A program made the position numbers and the translations under genes. 64,000 nucleotides of DNA, from NCBI RefSeq assembly GCF_000250675.2, contig NC_018681.1:5642001-5706000 (forward strand). The letters are read 5' to 3'. Positions 35,579 through 42,835 of this stretch are shown here, in pieces (positions within the stretch are counted from its first letter, which is position 1; every line of letters begins with the position of its first letter). The notes below the pieces were generated by a model, which was given only the letters and a program-made list of their open reading frames with translations, was not told where the DNA came from and ran no database searches. The stretch comes from Nocardia brasiliensis ATCC 700358 (lineage in GTDB: Bacteria; Actinomycetota; Actinomycetes; Mycobacteriales; Mycobacteriaceae).

Positions 35579-36562
35579 ATGGCACAGCTCGAATCCCCCT
35601 CCACCGCAATAGATTCCCCCACACGCAGCCGATCCGCGGCCACCAGCGTGTTCGTCAATGGCCATATTCCGCGGCGGCGTGGCCTGGTCCTGCTGCTCGG
35701 TGCGCTCGCCGGGTTCCTGCTCACCGTAGTGTGGTCGGCGCCGTTCGTGGACACCACGATCGGTGGCACGGTGGCCGACGGGTTACTCGGCCACGACGCC
35801 AAGGAAGCCGCGATCACCAGCATCGGCGCAGGTATCGTGTTCGCGTTCGTCTCCGGGCTGGCCGGCACGTTCACCGCGTGCAATATCGCCGTCTTCGGCG
35901 CGGTGGCGCCGCTGGCCGGCAGCGCGGGCAGCTGGTGGATGCGCGTGCAGGCGGTGCTGCGGCCGCTGCTGTGGCTGGCCGTCGGCATGGTCGTCGTGTC
36001 CGCCGCCTACGGTGTCGTGGTCGGCATTTTCGGGACCGGCATGCCGCAATTCGACACCGCGCCGAGCCGGCCCGGCGAGCTGTCGCCGCGGCTGATCCAG
36101 TCCATGGTGGTATTCGGCGTAATCGGGGTGATCATGACCTATCTCGGGCTCGCCGTCCTCGGCCTGGTGCGCGACCCGTTCGCCCGCATTGCCGCCCGCT
36201 TCCCGAACGCACCATTGGTCGTCTTCGGCGGCCTCATCGGCGCATTCCTGATAGGACGCCCGTTCCCATTGTTCCGCAAGCTATTTCGCGACGCCGCCGA
36301 AGAAGGCAACATCCTCTATGCCGCGAGCGCCTTCGTCCTGCAGTCCCTCGGCAACATCATCATCCTCGCTGTCCTGCTCGTCCTGACCGTCCTCGTCGGT
36401 GGACGCCTGCAACGCTGGTTCCAAGCCGACCCACGCCGCGTCAGCATCCTCAGTGCCACCGCCCTACTCACCGTCGGCGTCTTCACCTTCCTCTACTGGG
36501 ACGTGCGCCTGCTCGCCATGCGCGACATCATCCCGTGGTATCCGGTGGCACCCTGGGTGTAA
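35579..36562 (+). CDS. Multi-pass membrane protein
   Basis: 327 residues with about seven hydrophobic segments (GLVLLLGALAGFLLTVVWS, 35-53; AGIVFAFVSGLAGTFTACNI, ~84-103; LLWLAVGMVVVSAAYGVVVG; MVVFGVIGVIMTYLGLAVLG; two more; and a C-terminal one ending TFLYWDV). ATG start with GGAG 7 bases upstream. The FTACN stretch inside a helix slightly recalls thiol-redox membrane proteins of the CcdA/DsbD type, but the pair of Cys is absent, so no function is assigned. Confidence 0.7.
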   Translation: MAQLESPSTAIDSPTRSRSAATSVFVNGHIPRRRGLVLLLGALAGFLLTVVWSAPFVDTTIGGTVADGLLGHDAKEAAITSIGAGIVFAFVSGLAGTFTACNIAVFGAVAPLAGSAGSWWMRVQAVLRPLLWLAVGMVVVSAAYGVVVGIFGTGMPQFDTAPSRPGELSPRLIQSMVVFGVIGVIMTYLGLAVLGLVRDPFARIAARFPNAPLVVFGGLIGAFLIGRPFPLFRKLFRDAAEEGNILYAASAFVLQSLGNIIILAVLLVLTVLVGGRLQRWFQADPRRVSILSATALLTVGVFTFLYWDVRLLAMRDIIPWYPVAPWV

Positions 36563-36936
36563 TCCTTTCCGGCGCAGCCCGTCGCACGGATGCTTCCTCG
36601 CGCCGGGCCAGACCCGGATACCCGGCGCACACCGCGGGCAGCCCACTGATGCCGAACACCGTCGCGGTGGACGCCCTTCGACTCCGGCTGGACAAGTCCA
36701 TGGCTTCGGTGGGCACCGAACGTTGTGCGGATCCATTTCGATGATGACGCCCTATGCGCGCTCGGCGGCCAATCGAAGATCTGAAAGCAGGCTTCGAGCG
36801 ACCCGCCGAGGACGGTAGTCGCGGTTTGTACATCTGCCTCACGGACGGACGAGGATTCACACGAATGACCCGTTGTCTCGTCGTGATGGTGCCTGTTCGA
36901 TGGGTTGAGGGTAGAGCTGCCTGATCATTTCGGGTC
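36563..36936. other. 370 bp without a gene
   Basis: No frame with protein character over more than about 30 codons. It ends at the stop of the ilvC fragment. Confidence 0.45.
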
Positions 36937-37161
36937 TCAGGCGGTTTCGGTGATCGGGCGGTCGCCCCAGCTCATCAGCCCGCGCAGCTTGGCACCGGTG
37001 ACCTCGATCGGGTGCTCGGCGTTCTGCTTGCGCAGCCCCTCGAGCTCCTTGTTGCCACCCTCGACGTTGGCGACGAGGCGCTTGACGAAGGTGCCGTCCT
37101 GGATGTCCTCGAGGATGTCCTGCATCCGCTTCTTGGTGTCGGCGTCGATGACCCGCGGGCC
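36937..37161 (-). pseudogene. ilvC: 3' fragment of ketol-acid reductoisomerase
   Basis: The minus-strand frame ending at 36937 reads GPRVIDADTKKRMQDILEDI, FVKRLVANVEGGNKELEGL and EHPIEVTGAKLRGLMSW, ending DRPITETA: the conserved C-terminus of bacterial IlvC (branched-chain amino acid synthesis). Only the last ~75 residues are present; upstream the homology stops abruptly at about 37161, where a GlxA-like gene begins on the other strand. The substitution rate looks low, so the duplication is probably recent. A full ilvC must exist elsewhere. Confidence 0.85.
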
Positions 37162-37199
37162 CTCGCGTGCGCGAACTCCGCGATCTCCACGCCGAAGTG

Positions 37200-37860
37200 C
37201 GACTCGCCCTGGACACCATCATCGTGACCGGGTGCGCCGACCCCTCGACGGTGTCGGCGCACCCGCGGTACTGCTCGCCGTCCTGTGCGAGGCCGACCGG
37301 CGCGGACTCCGAATCGCCTCGATCTGCTCCGGGGCGTTCGTCCTGGCCGGGGCAGGACTCCTCGACGAGCGCACCACCACACACTGGATGCACGCCACCG
37401 CGCTCGCCACCCGATACCCTCGCGTCCGGGTCGCGCCCGATGTGCTCTACCACCAGGACGGCAACATCTGGACCTCCGCGGGGACCGCCGCCGGAATCGA
37501 CTTGCGCCTGGAACTGATCCGCCGCGACCACGGCGCCGCGGTCGCGGCAGAAGTCGCGCGACGCATGGTCGTGCCGCCCCACCGCGCCGGAGGCCAAGCC
37601 CAATTCGTGCCGGCGGCGGGCACACCGGGACGCGCGGCCTTCGGAGCCTGAACTACTGCGATGGGCGCGCGAACACCTCGCTGAGGACCTCGCCGTGGCG
37701 GACCTGGCGCGCCACGCCGGACTGAGCCATCGCACCCTGATCCGCCGATTCAAAGCCACCACCTCGATGACCCTGCAGCAGTGGCTCTCGCGTGAACGGC
37801 TCACCCACGCACAGCAACTGCTCGAAACCACAGACCTACCCGTCTCGAACTACTCCGCCC
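37200..37860 (+). pseudogene. GlxA-family regulator, truncated at both ends and frameshifted
   Basis: The plus strand encodes the middle of a DJ-1/PfpI-type domain (APAVLLAVLCEADRRGLRIA, ICSGAFVLAGAGLLDERTTT, GNIWTSAGTAAGIDLRLELI), with a frameshift at about 37270. After a second shift near 37640 an AraC-type helix-turn-helix follows (LAVADLARHAGLSHRTLIRR, QWLSRERLTHAQQLLETTDL). The first ~80 residues and the second AraC helix-turn-helix are missing. Its 5' edge coincides with the end of the ilvC fragment, marking a recombination junction. Confidence 0.8.
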
Positions 37861-37961
37861 GATGGCACAACGGTCACGAGCCGAACCCGGCTGCCACAGC
37901 TACGACCTCCACCATGGAACTGCAGCGATGGTGGTCGTGCTACTGCTGGAATGTGGGGACG

Positions 37962-38453
37962 TCAGTAGTTGTAGTGTCGATCCTTGACTTCTGCGACCTT
38001 GTGCCGGAAATCCTGGATCAGTCTACTCGTCGCGTCGCCCACGCCGACGCTGAATTCACTCGCAGTCAACTCTCGCATCGTGCCGGGTACGATGTGGACC
38101 GAATATTTTCTCATGCCGACAGTGGCAACTGTGATCCGTTCGTCGTCGGACTGGCCGATAGCCTCGACGGTATCGCGATCGGCGAAAAATCGCTTGTCCG
38201 TCAAGTCTTCGGCGTCGATGACCAAGTCTGTGTCTTCGATTACTTTGCGGTACTCGCGCTGCCATCCGGCCCACAGTGACTCCACGACACTGACCAGCGC
38301 TCGCTCCATTGCCCATTCGTCGGCGAAATCGTACGCTCCTTCCCCGAACGAAACGCTGATGTTCGTACGCTGACGTAACTCTGCTTCGATCGCCAATTCG
38401 GGTGAACGCACGTGTACTCGAATGTAATCCAACTGTGTGGCTAGATCCGACAA
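37962..38453 (-). CDS. Hypothetical protein in second ESX-type cluster
   Basis: 163 residues from ATG 38453. Strand-rich N-terminus (LDYIRVHVRSPELAIEAELR), then AMERALVSVVESLWAGWQRE and VEAIGQSDDERITVATVGM. It lies 14 bases after the WXG-like gene in the same operon. An accessory or immunity role is conceivable but unsupported by family. Confidence 0.6.
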   Translation of the reverse strand: MSDLATQLDYIRVHVRSPELAIEAELRQRTNISVSFGEGAYDFADEWAMERALVSVVESLWAGWQREYRKVIEDTDLVIDAEDLTDKRFFADRDTVEAIGQSDDERITVATVGMRKYSVHIVPGTMRELTASEFSVGVGDATSRLIQDFRHKVAEVKDRHYNY

Positions 38454-38467
38454 GATCCACTACCGTC

Positions 38468-39415
38468 CTATGTCCTGCCCATACCGCTTCTGCCGTACAG
38501 GTCTCTGTCGCTCATATCGGCCAGCCTCGGGCGAGCGGGGACAAGCTTGTCTTTATTCTTGTACACCCCATCTTCCAGGAGCCCCAGCTTTTTAGCGGCA
38601 TCTGCCTCGACAGTCTGAATGTGGTGACGGAGATTATCGATCTCCTTCAGCATCGAGCGGATGATAGCTTCGGGCGAAGACCCACCCACAGTTGCTTCCG
38701 TACTCGTGCTTGAACTCGAACTTTCGCTAGCCGCGCCTATGGACGCGGCGGCCCCGATACCTACGATCGGCGCTGTAGCACCACCAGTAAGAACGGTGAT
38801 AACCGCTGCACTTACCGTGCCGATTGCGGACAGTACCGCGTAGTAGAACTTCGCGTCGTTTTTGCTTGGCTCGCTATAATGCTGGAGCGTAACCATGGTG
38901 TTATGTGCTATCGTGACGATATCCTTTCGTGCAGCTTCCCACATTGCCTTGTGCGCCTCGAAGGCGCCTTTCATCGTCGACAGCGCTGTGAAGTCGTATC
39001 CCACTTTGGTTTTGAAACCGTCGATATAGTTAGCTTTGAATGCAATCGCAGCCTCGCCGGTCCATTCGCTCAGAAAGCCTCCAGCGGTCGACAGGCGGTC
39101 AAGGCTGTCGGACGTGGTATGCACTCCTCGGGTGAGTGCGGTCTCGAAGGCAGCCTCTCGAGTATTCAGCAATTCCATAGCGTCTTTTATACGCTGGATC
39201 AACGCATCGTATGCTGTAGGATTAGGCATCCTAAGGTACGGTTCGAGCGCGGGCTCGATATCTGAGTAAACTTGCTCGTAATAATAGTCATAACGGTCAG
39301 GGGGCGGTACTTCGCCTCCGGACCGGCAGTCCCTCTGGTATGATTCGTTTGCCGCCATTGCTCGGATTTTCTTTGCGGTTTCCATGAGTTTCTCGAAAGC
39401 ATCACTCATCTTCAC
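38468..39415 (-). CDS. Long WXG-like ESX-associated protein
   Basis: 315 residues from GTG 39415 (or 313 from ATG 39409). Almost entirely helical, with the substrate-type turn FLSEWTGEAAIAFKANYIDG at about residues 113-132, a hydrophobic Gly/Ala-rich segment (VITVLTGGATAPIVGIGAAA, about 203-222), a poly-Ser linker and a C-terminal coiled coil (EAIIRSMLKEIDNLRHHIQT). The layout is similar to the protein at 24449 but the sequence is clearly different. Its start overlaps the upstream stop. The region has lower GC than its flanks. Confidence 0.6.
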   Translation of the reverse strand: MKMSDAFEKLMETAKKIRAMAANESYQRDCRSGGEVPPPDRYDYYYEQVYSDIEPALEPYLRMPNPTAYDALIQRIKDAMELLNTREAAFETALTRGVHTTSDSLDRLSTAGGFLSEWTGEAAIAFKANYIDGFKTKVGYDFTALSTMKGAFEAHKAMWEAARKDIVTIAHNTMVTLQHYSEPSKNDAKFYYAVLSAIGTVSAAVITVLTGGATAPIVGIGAAASIGAASESSSSSTSTEATVGGSSPEAIIRSMLKEIDNLRHHIQTVEADAAKKLGLLEDGVYKNKDKLVPARPRLADMSDRDLYGRSGMGRT

Positions 39416-39780
39416 TACTTCTGTTCGTTGAGCTTGCGCCGATTCATCTCGTTGGCGGCTGCTCGATCCGTCTCCGCGAAATATCGTACGGCCTTGTTCA
39501 GTGCAACACTTGTATCATCCAAGTTGGTCTTGGTTTCCCTCAAGAATCCCACAATGGCGAAATGTAAATGCATATAGCCTCGATACACCGGCCCCAGGGA
39601 TTCCCCACCGAAGTATGATGAGCGCTGCATTGCATGCTCCACCTCGCCCTCCACGCTGTCACAGTGGCGGATCGCTTTACCGCAATCTTGTGCAATTGCC
39701 GGAAAATATTCATTCGCGACTTTGTCGAGCTTGTACAGGTCGACGCCGAACGGTTCGCCTCGCTTAACCAATTTCCCCAC
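39415..39780 (-). CDS. Small helical ESX-associated protein
   Basis: About 121 residues; start uncertain (GTG 39780 or TTG 39771, the latter 3 bases after AGGGTGGGG). Two long helices (VDLYKLDKVANEYFPAIAQD ... LHFAIVGFLRETKTNLDDTS) without a clear WXG turn resemble EspC/DUF-type type VII targets. First gene of the cluster 39780-37962. Confidence 0.5.
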   Translation of the reverse strand: MGKLVKRGEPFGVDLYKLDKVANEYFPAIAQDCGKAIRHCDSVEGEVEHAMQRSSYFGGESLGPVYRGYMHLHFAIVGFLRETKTNLDDTSVALNKAVRYFAETDRAAANEMNRRKLNEQK

Positions 39781-40228
39781 CCTCAGTTCTTGTCCGAACC
39801 TCTTTTGATGAATCCCCGCTGACCCGATACCGCAGCGTGGCGCTACGGATCGAATTCTAATGATACTCCTGGGCGAAGTACTCCGGAAGACCTGATTTCG
39901 AACGATGGTTGCCATGCACGCGCGCCTATGCTTCAACGTTCGGCAGGACCGAGGTTGCGCGAGTGCGCTATCGTGAATCGAGCCGGAAAAGCTCTACTCA
40001 GCAAACATGTTGTGCACATAGAGCGGATGCACGTCCCGATCGAGTCGGGCTGTCGGCGACGACAGGGCGATCGTCCACTGGACGTGCTGGTGGATGGCCG
40101 ATGTCCAGCCTGCGATGTTGAGGACGCCAAGCGCCTTTCAGCGGCCGCCCCGGGTCTCGGGGTGCATCGGTTGCGCAGACCGCCGGCCGGGGAACAGCCA
40201 GCGCTCATCCGCGGGAACCGGATCCCTC

Positions 40229-40274
40229 GCAGAGGTCGATTTGTGTGTTAGCGCGTGTGTCCCCCTCCGGACAC
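40229..40274 (+). repeat. 45-bp repeat, copy 3
   Basis: Same orientation as copy 1 at 12607, differing from it by a two-base AG insertion after GCAG, two substitutions and one missing T in the GTGTGTT(T)AGCG part. The terminal palindrome GTGTCC-CCCTCC-GGACAC is complete. Followed within 20 bases by a stem-loop, as is copy 1, and about 340 bases later by the small ORF related to that beside copy 2. Confidence 0.7.
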
Positions 40275-40289
40275 AGTAAGTAACCCGAC

Positions 40290-40331
40290 GTCACTCTCTC
40301 TACCTGCAGGAACGCAGCAAGAGAGGGTGAC
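40290..40331. terminator. Imperfect 12-bp stem-loop
   Basis: GTCACTCTCTCT / AGAGAGGGTGAC (one mismatch) with an 18-base loop, just after repeat copy 3. Possible terminator or structural part of the repeat unit. Confidence 0.45.
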
Positions 40332-40612
40332 GCCCTTCTATGCATACAGGACATAACCCCAGGTGCAGCTCCGTGGGGGTTCATGTCCGGGTCAACTGAG
40401 AACACGCTGAGATTCCGACAAGTCGGTCTTTCGAGAACCCGAATCGTCATACCGCACACAGGTTTCCGGTTCGACGGATATCGTTGAGACTTCCTGAACT
40501 GGAGATATACAGGTCTCGCTACACCCGATCGGTACGTGATCTCGCGGCGGATACCAAACGCCCCGGCACTTCGGAGCATTCATCGGACACACCCCGATCA
40601 CCCGAAACCGCG

Positions 40613-40964
40613 ATGCCGAAACCAACAGAACCTGAGGTGGTTGTACCGGCACAACGACCGACACTCACCGCCGACGCCGCTCGCGCCCTGCTCCGTATCA
40701 TCTTGAAGGCGGCCGACAAACGCAGCGGTAACCGCCCCAAGTCTGGACGGGCCCGGACCCGCTGCGGTGCGAGTCCTGCTTCCGCAGCGACGGATTTCCG
40801 CGGGCGGCCGACCCGGCCTGTGGTCTCTGATTCGGCGATCGAGCCCCGGCGCGGCGGTCCGCAATCGACGATTCGACTGGGGGTAGCGTGTGCTGATCTG
40901 CGCGAGGGCGACCAGGCACAGGTATCCGTCGTCACCCCTCGAATTCTCGTCGTCCGGTGCGCGG
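40613..40964 (+). pseudogene. Recombinase-element small ORF, interrupted by IS3
   Basis: Begins MPKPTEPEVVVPAQRP and contains TLTADAARALLRIILKAADK, related to the small ORF at 14312-14461. After about 45 codons the sequence loses protein character, and the frame runs into the IS3 element at 40965. No recombinase gene follows, so this is a stripped copy of the element represented at 12.6-14.8 kb. Confidence 0.4.
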
Positions 40965-41031
40965 TGAATCGCCCCGGTGAGTCCGGAGACTTTGATGTAC
41001 CCCGGTTTTCGCGGAGTTGGGCGACTGGACT

Positions 41032-41880
41032 CTAGGCCACGGGTTGGATGGACGGATGCATCCTCTCGTATTCGATCGGGGTACGCATGCCAAGGGCGGA
41101 ATGTCGGCGTTGCCGGTTGTGGAAGATCTCGAGGTATTCGAAGATCGCGTTGGCCAGCTCGATCCGAGTCCTCCACCGCTTTCGGTCCAACAGCTCGGTT
41201 TGCATTCTGCCCCAGAAGGATTCGATGACGGCGTTGTCGTAGCAGTCACCGATCGACCCCATTGACGGCACCAGCCCGGACCGGCGGGCGCGTTCGGTGA
41301 AGGCCCACGAGGTGAATTGCACCCCGTGGTCGGAATGAATGATGGTGCCCGGCTGCGGTGACCGGTTGGCGATCGCCATCCCGAGAGCGTTGGTGACCAG
41401 TGTCGCGGTCTGGGTCGAGTCGATCGACCAGCCCACTACCCGGCGGGAGAAGACGTCGAGCACGACCGCGCAGAACACCTTCCCCTCACGAGTGTGGTGT
41501 TCGGTTATATCGGTGACCCACAAGCGATTCGGCTCGGTCTGGGCGAAGTTGCGGCCGATGAGGTCCCCGGCGGTCGGGGTCTGCTGTTTCGGGCGCGGAC
41601 GCCGATTGCCGGGCAGGCCCTTGATCCCGGCACGGGCCATCAGCAGCTCGATCTGACCGTGGCCGACCGCGATACCGCGGCCCAGGGTGAGTTCGGCGTG
41701 CACTCGCATCGCCCCGTAGGCGCCGCGAGAGGCGGCGTGGATGGCGCGAATCTGCTCGAGCAGGAACGCATGCCGCAGCTCCCGTTGCGACGGTGAGCGG
41801 TTCTTCCATTCGTAGTACCGGGATTCGGCGACCCCGAGCAAACGGCAAGCCGGCTGCACCGGCAGCCCTTCGGCGGCCAT
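41032..41880 (-). CDS. IS3-family transposase OrfB (DDE)
   Basis: 282 residues as an independent frame. HTH_21-like N-terminus (PACRLLGVAESRYYEWKNRS) and rve-type integrase core with the DDE triad: WVTDITEHH (first D), IIHSDHGVQFTS (second D) and AVIESFWGRMQTEL (E, 35 residues on), then the C-terminal NRQRRHSALGMRTPIEYER. Normally made as an OrfAB fusion by -1 frameshifting at the AAAAG run near 41906; in-frame sequence upstream of the ATG (KRRYAAIAT) fits that fusion. Confidence 0.9.
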   Translation of the reverse strand: MAAEGLPVQPACRLLGVAESRYYEWKNRSPSQRELRHAFLLEQIRAIHAASRGAYGAMRVHAELTLGRGIAVGHGQIELLMARAGIKGLPGNRRPRPKQQTPTAGDLIGRNFAQTEPNRLWVTDITEHHTREGKVFCAVVLDVFSRRVVGWSIDSTQTATLVTNALGMAIANRSPQPGTIIHSDHGVQFTSWAFTERARRSGLVPSMGSIGDCYDNAVIESFWGRMQTELLDRKRWRTRIELANAIFEYLEIFHNRQRRHSALGMRTPIEYERMHPSIQPVA

Positions 41881-41885
41881 GGTGG

Positions 41886-42188
41886 CTATGGCCGCGTATC
41901 GCCTTTTGGGTCGGGCTCCTCCCGCAGCAGCTCACGGGCGCGTTTGAGGATCGCGACTTCTTGCTCGAGCTCCCGGACTCGCCGCTTCGCCGCAGACAAC
42001 TCGGCCTGCTCGGCACGGTTCATCCCCGGCGCTCGCCCGCTGTCGATCTCGTCCTGGCGGCGCCAGGTATAGATCGTCTGGCCGCTCACACCTAGATCGG
42101 CGGCAACCTGTGCGATCGGTCGACCGGCAGCGACCAGGTCGAGCACCTTGCGGCGGAACTCCTCGGGATAACGCCTGGCCACGAACAC
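41886..42188 (-). CDS. IS3-family transposase OrfA
   Basis: 100 residues from GTG 42188. Helix-turn-helix (YPEEFRRKVLDLVAAGRPIA, GVSGQTIYTWRRQ) and C-terminal leucine-zipper helix (ELSAAKRRVRELEQEVAILK), the usual DNA-binding and dimerisation half. Ends just past a CCAAAAGG slippery sequence that lets ribosomes shift into orfB. Confidence 0.9.
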   Translation of the reverse strand: MFVARRYPEEFRRKVLDLVAAGRPIAQVAADLGVSGQTIYTWRRQDEIDSGRAPGMNRAEQAELSAAKRRVRELEQEVAILKRARELLREEPDPKGDTRP

Positions 42189-42279
42189 ATCTCCTTCGAC
42201 GATGTCGTGACCCAGAAGTCAACCAAACCGACTCCGGAAAATCCGGGGTACATCACTCCGGACATCCCGGGGCGGTTCA

Positions 42280-42450
42280 CTTGTGCCGTAACTGATTTCG
42301 TAGACACCGTCGCCGAGGTACACGGAGTCTCGCCTGATCTCCTCGATCCATTTCTCGGGCCACTGCGTGGTCGCGTCCGACCATCGCACCCCGGCGAGAT
42401 CGACTCCTGCCAGATCGTAGAGAAATCGGACGAGTGGCAGAGCAATTGAT
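42280..42450 (-). pseudogene. Gene remnant cut by the IS3 element
   Basis: The minus-strand frame reads LPLVRFLYDLAGVDLAGVRW, SDATTQWPEKWIEEIRRDSV and LGDGVYEISYGTS, then enters the IS inverted repeat. The xxLxGVxWSxATTxWP pattern resembles the end of pentapeptide-repeat proteins. The 5' part upstream of 42450 is not convincing. Confidence 0.45.
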
Positions 42451-42539
42451 GCACAGGAGTGAGGATGGCGCCGCCCCCGATCAAGAGGTGGCGCCATATC
42501 TCATCAGTAGGGTTTCGGACTCTGCGGGTTTGCCTCTCG

Positions 42540-42740
42540 CTCAACCCGACCAGCGTGAAAGCGCGAAGGGCACTCTCACCGCCTCCGTGCCCAATGGCGA
42601 CCGGTTCGACGTCACCGCCCACTGGTGGTCCTTGGGAAGTCTACGAAAAAGCCGCCGCGGCAACTGGATTCATAGAGATCCGCTGGACTGCGCCAACGGA
42701 CTCGACCGCCGGTGTAAACGAACACGGTCTCGACCATTGA
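42540..42740 (+). pseudogene. Remnant of a SAM-dependent methyltransferase
   Basis: Reading across a frameshift at about 42640: VPNGDRFDVTAHWWS then YEKAAAATGFIEIRWTAPTD, which is the typical C-terminal part of small-molecule class I methyltransferases (a strand, then the helix before the final strands). No N-terminal SAM-binding part is seen. Low-level evidence. Confidence 0.4.
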
Positions 42741-42835
42741 AACGCCCACCTCACCGCACGAGAGACTCCCCTTCTGTCGGCCGCGCCCACACCCTTTTAT
42801 GACGCCTTGGCGTCGACCGCAGCTGCCCTGTTCGG

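Larger units (their letters stand above)
40965..42279. mobile_element. IS3-family insertion sequence, complete
   Basis: About 1.3 kb bounded by long imperfect inverted repeats: left TGAATCGCCCCGGTGAG ... TGATGTACCCCGG (from 40965), right the inverse of TGAACCGCCCCGGGATG ... TGATGTACCCCGG (ending 42279). It contains orfA and orfB in the usual -1 relation. No target duplication of 3-5 bases is apparent at these limits, so one end may have recombined or the limits may be slightly off. Confidence 0.85.
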
